This document shows positions 8,435-17,077 of a DNA stretch of 58,073 nt, one piece after another. The first letter of the stretch is position 1. The number at the start of each line of letters is the position of its first letter. Under the pieces are notes generated by a model, which saw nothing but the letters and a program-made list of their open reading frames with translations, did not search any database and had not been told where the DNA came from. The position numbers were made by a program, and so were the translations under genes. The stretch comes from Proteiniphilum sp. UBA5384 (GTDB lineage Bacteria > Bacteroidota > Bacteroidia > Bacteroidales > Dysgonomonadaceae): the NCBI RefSeq assembly GCF_002410825.1, contig NZ_DHOS01000005.1, positions 1 through 58,073 of the forward strand. Direction: 5' to 3'.

Positions 8435-9319
8435 TTATCCAAAGATAGAATTTTTTTCGTATAAAGCGTAGGTTTCTTTCTTCAGAAATTGTGCCAGACC
8501 GGATATATCATCTTTAAACGATTGGATTTTATGCGGCGCAATGGGTTTCCCGAAGGTGATTACCATCTCCTTCCCTTTTTTATTGTAGAACTCGTGACAT
8601 AATCTGAGTGTCCGCACTTGATAGCCGAATATTCTTGACATATAAAAAGAGAGGCTGTTGTGGCCGGAAATATGCATCGGGATGACCGGCACTTTTGCTT
8701 TCCTGATGATTTTCATTACGGACGGTTGCCACTCCCGGTCTTCAATCACCATTTTGCCTTTTTTTAAAATAAGGTTGGAGACAGCTCCTGCAGCAAAAAA
8801 TCCCAATGGATGTCCCGCCTTTACATGGGCAATACTTTCTTTGATACCTGAAAGATTGATACTGTTCTTATCGCCATAATTCATTGGATTCACAGTGATG
8901 AAGTTTTCAGACATGGTGTCGATCAATCCCAGGATAACGTTTACCATCATCTTGTAATTCTCTACCCGGCTACCCACTGTTTCTATGGCCGCTATCCCGT
9001 CAATATGTCCGTAAGGATGGTTAGATACCGTGATAAAGGGGCGGTTTTGGAATTCATCCAGTACCTCCGCATTTCTTACCGTGCGAGTGATTTCGAGTTT
9101 ATCCAGCAAATCTTTACAAAAAGCAGGACCGGTAAGATGTTTAGACCGGTTGTAAATTTCATTCGCAACATTCAATGCGGATATTTTTATGCCCAAATTT
9201 ATCAATTTGTCCCCATATTTACCCCTGAGTATCGGGTGCAGACTGCGCAACTCTTCGCGGCTAATCAGTGTATCTTTCATTAATTCCGTACCTGTTAATT
9301 TATCTAATTCAAAAGCCAC
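8435..9319 (-). CDS. PlsC-like lysophospholipid/glycerol acyltransferase
   Basis: A 294-residue protein of the PlsC/1-acylglycerol-3-phosphate acyltransferase superfamily. The catalytic block reads SNHPYGHIDG, an NHPxGxxDG version of the NHX4D motif also found in the OlsA/GlsA-like group that acylates amino-acid or glycerol lipids. Further blocks are PLGFFAAGAVS and KVPVIPMHISG, the usual motifs II-IV region. There is no long transmembrane segment. The exact acceptor cannot be read from sequence: lysophosphatidic acid and a lyso-amino lipid are both possible. Its 3' end carries the promoter of the sigma-54 activator gene; glmM lies downstream of nothing here but upstream in transcription by 32 bp. 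Confidence 0.82.
   Translation of the reverse strand: MAFELDKLTGTELMKDTLISREELRSLHPILRGKYGDKLINLGIKISALNVANEIYNRSKHLTGPAFCKDLLDKLEITRTVRNAEVLDEFQNRPFITVSNHPYGHIDGIAAIETVGSRVENYKMMVNVILGLIDTMSENFITVNPMNYGDKNSINLSGIKESIAHVKAGHPLGFFAAGAVSNLILKKGKMVIEDREWQPSVMKIIRKAKVPVIPMHISGHNSLSFYMSRIFGYQVRTLRLCHEFYNKKGKEMVITFGKPIAPHKIQSFKDDISGLAQFLKKETYALYEKNSIFG
8440..8447 (-). promoter_or_regulatory. -7 promoter element (TATCTTTG) for the sigma-54 activator gene
   Basis: On the minus strand this reads TATCTTTG, an exact TAnnTTTG match, ending 25 nt before the ATG at 8415 and lying inside the last codons of the acyltransferase gene. It overlaps the alternative TTG start, which argues for the ATG. A good -33 TTG is not obvious. 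Confidence 0.5.
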
Positions 9320-9351
9320 TTCATACGGGTGAGGTGGCTTTAGGATGAAAA

Positions 9352-10734
9352 TTATGAGAATTCTTGTATGACGTTAATAATTTGTTTGCCAATATCTTTT
9401 GCCTCTTCCATAGAATGAGCTTCAGAATAAACACGGATAATAGGTTCAGTGTTTGATTTTCTCAGATGTACCCATTTATCGGGAAAATCGATTTTCACGC
9501 CGTCGATGTCGGTTACTTGCTGATCGCTGAATTTCTCTTTCACCTTGGCAAGGATCATTTCCGTATCGATATCGGGTGTGAGTTCTACTTTTTGTTTTGC
9601 CATGAAATAGGGAGGATATGATTCCCTCAATTCAGCCGGTGTTTTCCCCGACTTGGCAAGATAAGTAAGGAACAGTGCGATGCCGACCAGTGCGTCACGT
9701 CCATAGTGCAGGGTGGGGTAGATGACCCCTCCGTTACCTTCTCCTCCGATGATGGCATTTACCTCTTTCATTTTAGTCACCACATTCACCTCTCCTACGG
9801 CAGCGGCATGATATTGTCCGCCCCTTGCCTGTGTCACGTCTCTCAATGCACGGCTTGAACTGAGATTGGATACCGTATTGCCCGGCGTGCGCTGGAGGAT
9901 ATAATCCGATACGGCTACCAGTGTGTATTCCTCTCCGAATGGTTCTCCGTCTTCACAATAGATAGCCAGCCGGTCTACGTCCGGGTCCACAGCAAAACCG
10001 ACGGCTGCTTTTGAACTTCGTGTAAGAGATGCCAGTTCTGTGAGATGTTGTGGCAGCGGTTCAGGATTATGGGAGAAATTACCATGCGGAGCGCAATGGA
10101 GTTTAAATATCTCTTTTACTCCCAGTGCATATAATAGTTCAGGGATGGCGATTCCTCCCACAGAATTCACACAATCTATTGCTACGCGGAAATTGGCGGC
10201 CTCAATGGCTTTTTTATCCACTAAATCAAGTGATAATACCTGTTGTATATGTTCATGCAGATACTGCTTCTGGATTATCTTTCCCAATTCATCCACCGGT
10301 GAGAACGAAAAATCTTCTGATTCGGCGATCGTCAGTATTTCCTCCCCTTCTGCTGCATTCAGGAATTCACCTTTGCCATTTAACAGTTTCAGGGCATTCC
10401 ACTGTTTTGGGTTATGACTGGCTGTAATAATGATTCCCCCGGAAGCACCCTCTTTTTCCACTGCTATTTCCGTGGTAGGGGTGGTTGCCATCCCTATATC
10501 GGTCACATCACAACCCATGCCTGTCAGCGTACCGGTAACAATACGGTGTACCATTTCACCTGATATACGGGCATCTCTTCCCACCACTATGCAAGGCTTT
10601 TGCTTTTGTGTCGATTTTTTAATAAATGCGGCATAGGCTGCTGTAAATTTCACAATGTCGAGCGGGGTGAGGTTTTCACCAATCATGCCGCCGATTGTTC
10701 CTCTAATGCCGGATATGGATTTGATTAATGTCAT
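9352..10734 (-). CDS. glmM: Phosphoglucosamine mutase
   Basis: Interconverts glucosamine-6-phosphate and glucosamine-1-phosphate on the way to UDP-GlcNAc, feeding peptidoglycan and LPS. The 460-residue alpha-D-phosphohexomutase has the phosphoserine motif GIIITASHNP (Ser106), the metal-binding loop DPDVDRLAI near residue 252, the sugar-binding GGEGNGGVI and the phosphate-binding RKSNTEPIIRVYSE near the C terminus. The family also contains phosphomannomutases; the N terminus (SISGIRGTIGG) and Bacteroidetes usage support GlmM. It lies 21 bp downstream of the DUF4827 gene and 32 bp upstream of the acyltransferase, all on the minus strand. Confidence 0.88.
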   Translation of the reverse strand: MTLIKSISGIRGTIGGMIGENLTPLDIVKFTAAYAAFIKKSTQKQKPCIVVGRDARISGEMVHRIVTGTLTGMGCDVTDIGMATTPTTEIAVEKEGASGGIIITASHNPKQWNALKLLNGKGEFLNAAEGEEILTIAESEDFSFSPVDELGKIIQKQYLHEHIQQVLSLDLVDKKAIEAANFRVAIDCVNSVGGIAIPELLYALGVKEIFKLHCAPHGNFSHNPEPLPQHLTELASLTRSSKAAVGFAVDPDVDRLAIYCEDGEPFGEEYTLVAVSDYILQRTPGNTVSNLSSSRALRDVTQARGGQYHAAAVGEVNVVTKMKEVNAIIGGEGNGGVIYPTLHYGRDALVGIALFLTYLAKSGKTPAELRESYPPYFMAKQKVELTPDIDTEMILAKVKEKFSDQQVTDIDGVKIDFPDKWVHLRKSNTEPIIRVYSEAHSMEEAKDIGKQIINVIQEFS

Positions 10735-10755
10735 AGAATTTGATCTCTTTAGCAG

Positions 10756-11313
10756 TTAATATCCGTTCTCGAACCTATATACCACATCATCATAAAAGGT
10801 CGGCTGATAACCGGTACCTCTGTCATATGTCGAGCCCATATCGAAAGGAATGATTAGCCTGGCCTTTCCTGTATGCTTTACATTATAAGACAAGGGAACC
10901 ATCCATCCGGGTATAGTGTAAGCATCTCTTGTGCTAGAGTTCACCGGGCCGTAAAATGTTTCAGTAAAATATTCCTGGTTATTATATTTGATGGTGTCGT
11001 TATCCTTAAGATAGATTACTTCTTTAAATCGGATATATACTTCATCCCTAATTGATAATTCTACCGGCTCGCCTAACTCCATAATATTGAAATAGACACC
11101 CGTATAGGGATCTTTATAGAAATCATTCTTGCTGGCGAATTTGCCATCTTTTGGAAATTCGCTGAGGATGTTCAAGTCGTTTTTTGCGATAAAGAGGTCG
11201 ATCGCTTTTCTTTCATCCTTAAGGCGATCAGCGTATGTTTTTCCCTTATTGCAGGAAGAGACCAGAAGCAACAAACCGATTAAAGAGAGAACTACGGGTT
11301 TGAACAGTTTCAT
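10756..11313 (-). CDS. DUF4827 lipoprotein
   Basis: A 185-residue predicted lipoprotein with lipobox LLVSSC (Cys21). The mature part matches the Bacteroidetes DUF4827 family, an FKBP-like fold lipoprotein; features are YADRLKDERKAIDLFIAKN, the repeated-looking YKDPYTGVYFNI segment and the C-terminal RLIIPFDMGSTYDRGTGYQPTFYDDVVYRFE, reminiscent of the active region of FKBP-type proteins but without assignable prolyl isomerase residues. Transcription likely starts at a -7 element at 11364-11371. glmM follows after 21 bp. Confidence 0.82.
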   Translation of the reverse strand: MKLFKPVVLSLIGLLLLVSSCNKGKTYADRLKDERKAIDLFIAKNDLNILSEFPKDGKFASKNDFYKDPYTGVYFNIMELGEPVELSIRDEVYIRFKEVIYLKDNDTIKYNNQEYFTETFYGPVNSSTRDAYTIPGWMVPLSYNVKHTGKARLIIPFDMGSTYDRGTGYQPTFYDDVVYRFENGY

Positions 11314-11363
11314 ATGATTATTTTATTTTTCATTTTGATGTATGGAACAGTTGCATTTGCCTA

Positions 11364-11371
11364 CAAAAATA
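11364..11371 (-). promoter_or_regulatory. -7 promoter element (TATTTTTG) for the DUF4827 gene
   Basis: The minus strand reads TATTTTTG, a TAnnTTTG match, 50 nt upstream of the start at 11313. No matching -33 TTG at 19-21 nt spacing was found. Confidence 0.4.
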
Positions 11372-11435
11372 CACAATCTGCTTCAAAAAAACAGAGGTTG
11401 CTCCGAAATAAACATTATCTATTCTTAAAAATGGG

Positions 11436-12494
11436 TTAAAGTTCCCGGGCAGCCTTCTTTAGTTTCTCTTCGTATTGTTTTAGTCCTTCTTTAAAAACAC
11501 GTAACGATTCTTCGAACGAGCCATAAAATTCTCCTCCGGAGGCATTCAGATGACCTCCACCGTTGAAAAAACCGGCTGCGAACTCATTGCAAGGGAATGA
11601 TTTCTGGGAACGGAAGGAGAGCTTGATCAGATCTTCATCTTCGCGAATAAAAGTAGTAAAGATGATCCCCTTGATGCTGAGTGGGTAATTTACAAACCCT
11701 TCTGTATCCCCTTTACTGAATCGGAATTGTGCCTGGTCCTCTCTGGAAAGATATAAGAGTGCTGAATGCAGTTCGGGATATACCTCCATGCGTTGCGACA
11801 AGGTGAAGCCGAGGAGTCGGAACCGCTCTTCGGAGTAATTGTCGAATACCTGTGAATAAATAGTATCCTTATTGATGCCTTTTCGCAATAAAAGACTGAC
11901 AATCTCAAAAATTTCCGGGTCACTCGAGTTGAAGGTGAAACTTCCGGTATCGGTCATCATACCGCAATAGATACATTCGGCTTCCTCTTTCGTCAATTCT
12001 TCATAGTAACCTGCCTGGAAGAATAACCTGAACATGAGTTCTGCTGTGGATGATATTTCGGGATGCGACACCGTTATATCAAAAATATTACCGGGAAGAA
12101 GGTGATGATCTATCAGTATTTTCTTTGCCGGGGATTGTTCCAGGTAAGGAGCCATGTCTCCCACTCTTTTGGGTATATTATAGTCCAGCGAAAAGATCAG
12201 GTCTGCATGGGAAAGGATATGTTGTGCCGCGGAAGGATTATATTCATATACCTCGACCTCCCTTGCCCCCGGCATCCATTTCAGGAAATAGGGGAAGGAG
12301 TTGGGTACAATGACCTTTACAGTTTTGTTTTTCCTTTTCAGGAAATGATAGAGAGCGAGTGAAGATCCCAATGCGTCACCATCGGGCGAGCGGTGTGTGG
12401 TGATAACAATCTTTTCCGCCCTATTGATGGCCTCCATAATTTGGTTTACTTTCTCGGGATGAATCACGGCTGAAATCGGTGCTGTATAGTTCAT
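11436..12494 (-). CDS. nrnA: DHH-family phosphoesterase, NrnA-like (oligoribonuclease / pAp phosphatase)
   Basis: Predicted Mn-dependent nanoRNase/pAp phosphatase that finishes RNA decay and clears 3'-phosphoadenosine-5'-phosphate; relatives also degrade linear dinucleotides such as pApA. The 352-residue protein carries the DHH-domain motifs HRSPDGDALGSS, the metal Asp in LIFSLDYN, the DHH in KILIDHHLLPG and TDTGSFTF, followed by a DHHA1 domain ending in FNGGGHLNASGGEF. The start at 12494 (MNYTAPISAVIHPEK) is chosen because a -7 element at 12522-12529 overlaps the longer reading start at 12524. A pApA-hydrolysing role would link it to cdaA, but that is speculation. Confidence 0.88.
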   Translation of the reverse strand: MNYTAPISAVIHPEKVNQIMEAINRAEKIVITTHRSPDGDALGSSLALYHFLKRKNKTVKVIVPNSFPYFLKWMPGAREVEVYEYNPSAAQHILSHADLIFSLDYNIPKRVGDMAPYLEQSPAKKILIDHHLLPGNIFDITVSHPEISSTAELMFRLFFQAGYYEELTKEEAECIYCGMMTDTGSFTFNSSDPEIFEIVSLLLRKGINKDTIYSQVFDNYSEERFRLLGFTLSQRMEVYPELHSALLYLSREDQAQFRFSKGDTEGFVNYPLSIKGIIFTTFIREDEDLIKLSFRSQKSFPCNEFAAGFFNGGGHLNASGGEFYGSFEESLRVFKEGLKQYEEKLKKAAREL

Positions 12495-12521
12495 TTTATT
12501 TTTTGTAGTGAGATAGAGCGA

Positions 12522-12529
12522 CAAAAGTA
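12522..12529 (-). promoter_or_regulatory. -7 promoter element (TACTTTTG) for the NrnA-like gene
   Basis: The minus strand reads TACTTTTG, fitting TAnnTTTG, 27 nt upstream of the ATG at 12494 and directly after the stop of the comEC-like gene. It supports the shorter start for the DHH protein. Confidence 0.5.
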
Positions 12530-14494
12530 CTAAAATTTTAATGAAAAGGCACCGTTTTTCGTAACATCATGTAACTCAATGTTCAAATTTGCACACTCTC
12601 GGGCTATTCCGGCTGCAGTGCGACGGGGGATTGAACTGTCTAAAACAATTAAGTCGGGATGAAACAGTTCTGCAAGCCGGTTGATTTTGAAATGCCCCTG
12701 TTGTGAGAGAATTAGGATATCCACCGGGAATTGTCCGTCGGTAAGGGATTCCGTAAGATCATTATCCGACAATAGGAAAATACGTTTTTCCGGATGAGGG
12801 ATAAAGTTGTTCTCCTGGAAGTTGAGATAATGGCGTTTATGCTGATGAAAAACAGCGATCTCGCTTTGGCCGGAATTGTTGAATACGACGAGTTGTGGCT
12901 CCGGGCGCGTCAGGTTTTTATGTGTAAGGGTCAGTTGAAAAAGGAGTAATGCCGTAAGTGCTGTGATAAGGGGTTTTGCACGGTGCGATATAAAAAACCG
13001 GCTAAGAGTGTAGATGAATAATGATATCGCAATGAGCTGAATAAGAGATATTTTCTTGTCCGTGATTTGCGCACCCGGGATGGCTTCGGAAAAATAGACA
13101 ATCCTCAGTAATGTCTCTATCAATATTTTTTCAGCCCATCGAAAAAAAGTATATAGCGTAGAAACAAAACCATATGGGAGGGCACGAAGTAATCCAAAGA
13201 GAATAAGGGGAAAAGTGGCATAAATAATTATACCGGCCAATGGTACGACCAGCATGTTAGAGACGAAAAACCAGGTGGGAAATGTTCCGAAATGGTAAAG
13301 TACCAATGGAAAAACACCTAATTGTGCCGATGTAGTGATGCAAAACAACTCCCATATATATGTAACCGCTTTGTTGGGTGGTTTGTATAGCCGGAGTAGC
13401 TTCGGATTAAAAAAGAGGATGGCAAACACAGCTCCGAAGCTCATCTGGAAGCCTACATCGAACAGATAAAGCGGTCGGAAAATAAGAATGAGAAACGCAG
13501 CAGCGGCCAATGAGTTGTAAGAGAATCTGTTACGATGGTGTAGATTCCCTATGCCCAACAGAGTCAGCATAATAGCGGCCCTTACGACAGAGGCGGACAT
13601 CCCTACTACGAACACGAATGCCCAGAGTGCAATAATGGTCAACCATTGACGGATAATAAATCCGTATCCATTCTTTCCAAGAAAAGAGAACAGCAAGCTG
13701 ATAACCGCATAGATAATTCCCACATGCAATCCGCTTAAAGCCAATATATGTGCTGTCCCCGATGCCCTGAAAGCTTCTTGCAGGTCGTTGGAGAGATGAG
13801 TCTTATATCCCAGTGTGATTGCACAGATAAAAGCATACGTATCACTTTCCAGATCGAAAGAACGGTAAAAGTCGAGGGCTTTGGCCCTGACCCGCTGTGC
13901 CCTGACCGGAATACTTCGGGATTGCCGCCCCGTTTTCTGCCAGTCATTAGCGGGGACATATCCCGATCCGGCAAATCCTTTCATCTGCATATATCTTGCG
14001 TAATTGAAGTCATCCGGATTACCCTGGTTTTTGAAAGGCTCCAGCCTTGTCCGGAAGGCTATTTCATCGCCGGGTACGAGTTTCCTTGCCTCATCGGTAG
14101 GGGCTAGATAGAGAATTACTTTTCTCTCTTCGGGTGGCGCTGTTTTTATATTGACTGCAATACTACGAGCTTTGATTTCCGGAATATCCAATAGGATGCC
14201 AAGGTCATATTGCGGAGAAGCGGAGGTAAGTAATTGGGTGGATTTATTGTGTTGCCGGAGTTGATAAAAGGAAAGGGAGATTAGGAGGAAACAGATACCC
14301 GCGCCAAATAACCATCTGAAATTGTATTGGCTATCGGGATGGATAAAGAATGAGAGTAACATCAGAAGAAGTCCGCATAAACTGAGTGGCAACGCAGCGG
14401 ATAAAATAACGGGATAGAGCACTCCCACAATGATACCGGCCATCACAGGAAGTAACAGGCGGAAGAAAGGTGATTCTCCGATCAGGGCGCTCAT
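12530..14494 (-). CDS. comEC: ComEC/Rec2-family DNA-uptake channel protein
   Basis: Predicted inner-membrane protein that passes single-stranded DNA into the cytoplasm during transformation. From the ATG at 14494 it has 654 residues: N-terminal hydrophobic segments, a soluble OB-like domain (about residues 110-210) and the ComEC competence domain with the hallmark HILALSGLHVGIIYA and GMSASVVRAAIMLTLLGIG, with many transmembrane helices. The C-terminal beta-lactamase-like domain seen in Firmicutes ComEC is short and lacks the HxHxDH metal motif, so it is reduced here. Alternative starts at 14518, 14563 and TTG 14593 exist. It lies downstream of rpe. Confidence 0.86.
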   Translation of the reverse strand: MSALIGESPFFRLLLPVMAGIIVGVLYPVILSAALPLSLCGLLLMLLSFFIHPDSQYNFRWLFGAGICFLLISLSFYQLRQHNKSTQLLTSASPQYDLGILLDIPEIKARSIAVNIKTAPPEERKVILYLAPTDEARKLVPGDEIAFRTRLEPFKNQGNPDDFNYARYMQMKGFAGSGYVPANDWQKTGRQSRSIPVRAQRVRAKALDFYRSFDLESDTYAFICAITLGYKTHLSNDLQEAFRASGTAHILALSGLHVGIIYAVISLLFSFLGKNGYGFIIRQWLTIIALWAFVFVVGMSASVVRAAIMLTLLGIGNLHHRNRFSYNSLAAAAFLILIFRPLYLFDVGFQMSFGAVFAILFFNPKLLRLYKPPNKAVTYIWELFCITTSAQLGVFPLVLYHFGTFPTWFFVSNMLVVPLAGIIIYATFPLILFGLLRALPYGFVSTLYTFFRWAEKILIETLLRIVYFSEAIPGAQITDKKISLIQLIAISLFIYTLSRFFISHRAKPLITALTALLLFQLTLTHKNLTRPEPQLVVFNNSGQSEIAVFHQHKRHYLNFQENNFIPHPEKRIFLLSDNDLTESLTDGQFPVDILILSQQGHFKINRLAELFHPDLIVLDSSIPRRTAAGIARECANLNIELHDVTKNGAFSLKF

Positions 14495-14627
14495 ACAATT
14501 AGATTTTTTGTTAATCATTACGCCGGCCTCCTTACTATACAACAACGGAGCCAAGTTCCGCATGTAAATTGAAAGCGGATGCTTTAGTCGCAATTGTACG
14601 GTTGGCGAAAGTTAAGTGAAAGATAAA

Positions 14628-15278
14628 TTATAATGCTTTCAGCCGTTGTATTGTCTCTTCGGGACTGGGCGAGGAGAATACAAAGCTTCCGGCGACAAGT
14701 GCATCAGCACCTGCATCGACCAATCTTCTACCTGTTTCCAGATTTACTCCACCGTCCACTTCAATCAGGGTTGAAGTTTGCTGTCGTAAGATCATCTCTT
14801 TGAGCATTGCTGTTTTTTTGACCGAATGCTCGATAAACTGTTGTCCGCCAAATCCCGGGTTTACCGACATCAGTAACACCATATCCAGGTCGGGCAGTAT
14901 ATCTTCGAGCACCGACACAGGTGTATGAGGGTTAAGCGTGACAGCCGGTTTCATCCCCTTTTTCCTTATCTCCTGTACAATCCGGTGGAGATGAATGCAA
15001 GCCTCGTAATGTACATTCATAAAGGTAGCTCCCGTGGCAGCTATTTCATTGACGAATTTTTCCGGTTGTACGATCATAAGGTGTACATCCAACGGCTTTT
15101 GAGTGACCTTTCTCAGCCGGTCTATTACCGGGAACCCGAAAGAAATATTGGGCACGAAAACACCATCCATGATATCCAGATGAATCCAATCCGCTTCACT
15201 CCGGTCCAACATTTTTATGTCGTTCTCAAGATTCAGGAAATCAGCCGACAATAGCGACGGCGCTACAATTGTACTCAT
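14628..15278 (-). CDS. rpe: Ribulose-phosphate 3-epimerase
   Basis: Interconverts ribulose-5-phosphate and xylulose-5-phosphate in the pentose phosphate pathway. The 216-residue TIM barrel shows APSLLSADFLNLENDI, the metal-binding HLDIMDGVFVPNISFG and HLMIVQPEKF, MSVNPGFGGQQFIEHS and the phosphate loop EVDGGVN...GADALVAGSFVF. The ATG at 15278 gives the standard N terminus; a longer in-frame reading to 15356 would add a hydrophobic 26-residue piece unlike the family and would run through a promoter element at 15299-15306. The comEC-like gene follows. Confidence 0.95.
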   Translation of the reverse strand: MSTIVAPSLLSADFLNLENDIKMLDRSEADWIHLDIMDGVFVPNISFGFPVIDRLRKVTQKPLDVHLMIVQPEKFVNEIAATGATFMNVHYEACIHLHRIVQEIRKKGMKPAVTLNPHTPVSVLEDILPDLDMVLLMSVNPGFGGQQFIEHSVKKTAMLKEMILRQQTSTLIEVDGGVNLETGRRLVDAGADALVAGSFVFSSPSPEETIQRLKAL

Positions 15279-15298
15279 ATATTCAACGTTTATCGACT

Positions 15299-15306
15299 CA
15301 AAGTTA
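15299..15306 (-). promoter_or_regulatory. -7 promoter element (TAACTTTG) for rpe
   Basis: The minus strand reads TAACTTTG (TAnnTTTG), 20 nt upstream of the rpe ATG at 15278. It confirms the short rpe start. No clear -33 element. Confidence 0.5.
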
Positions 15307-15524
15307 TGAAAAAAAATGATTGAGAGGAGAAAAATTAAAAAGTAAAGCGAGATCAATGCAATCTATTATAAATCCCCTATACCTATAAGTAGCCATAAAA
15401 CTTGAAAAATTTCATAGTTTTTAGGGATTGAACGCCCCTTAAAGAGTACCTGCTTTTGTAGTCACAAGTCGAGACTATCATTAGACTTGGCTGATTTATC
15501 AGAGATTTTTAAATTTTAGACAAG

Positions 15525-16273
15525 ATGAAACTAAAACTTTATTGACGATGTTGATTGCCATATTCTGTATGACATCATGCGGAGATGACGACGAACCTGA
15601 AATAAATCTTGTGCAGGACATTGCCATCCACCGTTACGATGCCAAGACCAACGGCGCTTCCGTCCTCGAAACCGGATTTACCGGACTTTCAACCCTCAAA
15701 GTCTCGGGAGAGATTCCGCAAGGCGATTATGTAGCTGAAGAGTGGACTACCGGCAAGATCGACATGCCCAATGATGCGGCGTATCCACGCTGAAGGAGAT
15801 GTACATGAGTTTCGATATGACAAGTGTGTTTATGATTTATGGGAATAAAGACTTGAAAGCTGAGAAGAGCCACAATTTCTCCCTTTCCTACGCTTTCGCA
15901 CACGAAAAAATAGAGAAAGGGCAGCCCCAGTTGTCGAGTACCCGTCCCCATGCCGCCACGGCCCGCGTGGAATACGGCAAATCGTGGAAGAAATATGGTT
16001 TTAACATAGCCCTGAACGGCCGTTTCCTGTCGAAGCTCACCGCCAATGAGTATATCTCCCTCACTTCCTACGAAGAGACACAGAAGGTCACCTATCCCGC
16101 TTACACGATCTGGAAGCTCAGCCTGATGCAGACTTTCCGTAAAGGATTGAGCCTGATCGTGGGGGGGCGACAACCTCTTCAATTACGTTCCCGGTTACTA
16201 TTACAGCAATTCGCCCTATGCGACAGGTACCACATTTTCTGCCGGGGTTTCGGTAGATATCAACAAGTTGTAA
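15525..16273 (+). pseudogene. Decayed hmuY-hmuR relic (fused fragments with frameshifts)
   Basis: The stretch holds pieces of a second haem-uptake pair. An ATG at 15525 begins a signal peptide (MKLK) that shifts frame after four or five codons; the +2 frame continues TMLIAIFCMTSC, a lipobox, then DDDEPEINLV and jumps to DIAIHRYDAKTNGASVLE, which aligns with DIAFHRGDVRLNGGES in the intact HmuY of this window, so roughly 50 internal residues are missing. Near 15785 the reading passes into STLKEMY...GNKDLKAEKSHNFSLS, the C-terminal barrel of a TonB-dependent receptor (compare PTLKELY...GNKDMKAEKSNNFNLS in HmuR). A run of seven G at 16161-16167 marks a further frameshift; the other frame then reads GGDNLFNYVPGYYY and ends VSVDINKL at the TAA 16271-16273. 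Confidence 0.82.
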
Positions 16274-16329
16274 AACAAAAATACCCTAAAATAAGGATAA
16301 ATGCCGACAAAAATAATAATATATAGGGA

Positions 16330-16360
16330 TTGTGGGAGGAGTTAATTCCCGATAACTTTG
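16330..16360 (+). promoter_or_regulatory. Promoter of the hmu operon (TTG-N20-TAACTTTG)
   Basis: A TTG at 16330-16332 is followed after exactly 20 nt by TAACTTTG at 16353-16360, the textbook spacing for the Bacteroidetes primary sigma factor, 32 nt upstream of the hmuY ATG at 16393. Between the boxes lies GGGAG-N7-TTCCC-like symmetry (about 16334-16350), a possible operator overlapping the promoter; no regulator can be named. Confidence 0.68.
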
Positions 16361-16392
16361 TCGCAAATTTATCAATAATAAATTCAATATAA

Positions 16393-16995
16393 ATGAAAAA
16401 GATCAGTTTTTTAGTGTTGCTCAGCGTTTTATTCATTACAGCGTGTGATAAAGATGAAAAAGAAACCGCTCTTCCGGGTGACGTGAAAGATATTCAATTT
16501 ATTGACGCCAAATCATATACCGATTGGGTCTATTTCTCTTTTTCAAAAGGTAAAGTGGTGACTGTAACTGATTATAAGAATGACCTGACATGGGATATTG
16601 CTTTCCACCGTGGCGATGTTCGTCTGAACGGAGGTGAATCAGGTATAGGTAAAGGGGAAGCGCTCAATACCCAAAAAACAAGTTGGACTGATGTGACTGA
16701 AGCACCCACCAGTGGTTATATAAAAGATCAGATCGGAAAGATTACAACCGCCTATATCGGGAATGGGATCACGGAAGAAGACCAGCCTTTTTCCCAGACC
16801 GTTACGACATGGCTGACGGTTGATACGAGCACCCCACCACCCGTTTACACCGTGCATAACTATATCTATGTAGTGAAAGATGCAGACGGAGACTATGTGA
16901 AACTATGGTTGTACGACAATAAGAATGAGCGGACTGATGCCGGATATGTGAGTTTCAGGTATCAGTACAGTGCAAGCGAATCCACAAATTTCTAA
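16393..16995 (+). CDS. hmuY: HmuY-family haem-binding lipoprotein (haemophore)
   Basis: Surface lipoprotein that captures haem and hands it to HmuR. The 200-residue protein starts with a lipoprotein signal ending in FITAC (Cys18). The HmuY fold region is visible from DVKDIQFIDAKSYTDWVYFSFSKGKVV, through LTWDIAFHRGDVRLNGGESGIGKGEA, to the conserved C-terminal YIYVVKDADGDYVKLWLYDNKNERTDAGYVSFRYQY. Its position directly upstream of a TonB receptor and a CobN-like gene is the diagnostic hmuYRSTUV order. It has its own promoter and is separated from hmuR by a strong hairpin with T-run, which would make hmuY the most abundant product. The axial haem ligands cannot be named from sequence alone. Confidence 0.92.
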   Translation: MKKISFLVLLSVLFITACDKDEKETALPGDVKDIQFIDAKSYTDWVYFSFSKGKVVTVTDYKNDLTWDIAFHRGDVRLNGGESGIGKGEALNTQKTSWTDVTEAPTSGYIKDQIGKITTAYIGNGITEEDQPFSQTVTTWLTVDTSTPPPVYTVHNYIYVVKDADGDYVKLWLYDNKNERTDAGYVSFRYQYSASESTNF

Positions 16996-17020
16996 CAGAG
17001 AGCATAACAAGAAAAGATTG

Positions 17021-17066
17021 GCAAGATTGTCTGATAGTTTTTACTGTCCGGACAATCTTGTTTTTT
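17021..17066 (+). terminator. Hairpin with T-run between hmuY and hmuR (intra-operon attenuator)
   Basis: CAAGATTGTC at 17022-17031 pairs with GACAATCTTG at 17051-17060, a perfect 10-bp stem, followed by six T at 17061-17066. It sits in the 82-bp gap between the hmuY stop and the hmuR ATG on the coding strand, so it should end part of the transcripts after hmuY while letting the rest read into hmuR. Confidence 0.85.
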
Positions 17067-17077
17067 AGATAAGCGGT

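Noticed and set aside
15542..15793. Separate small lipoprotein gene starting at TTG 15542
   Set aside because: Better explained as the HmuY part of a pseudogene, with its true ATG frameshifted at 15525.
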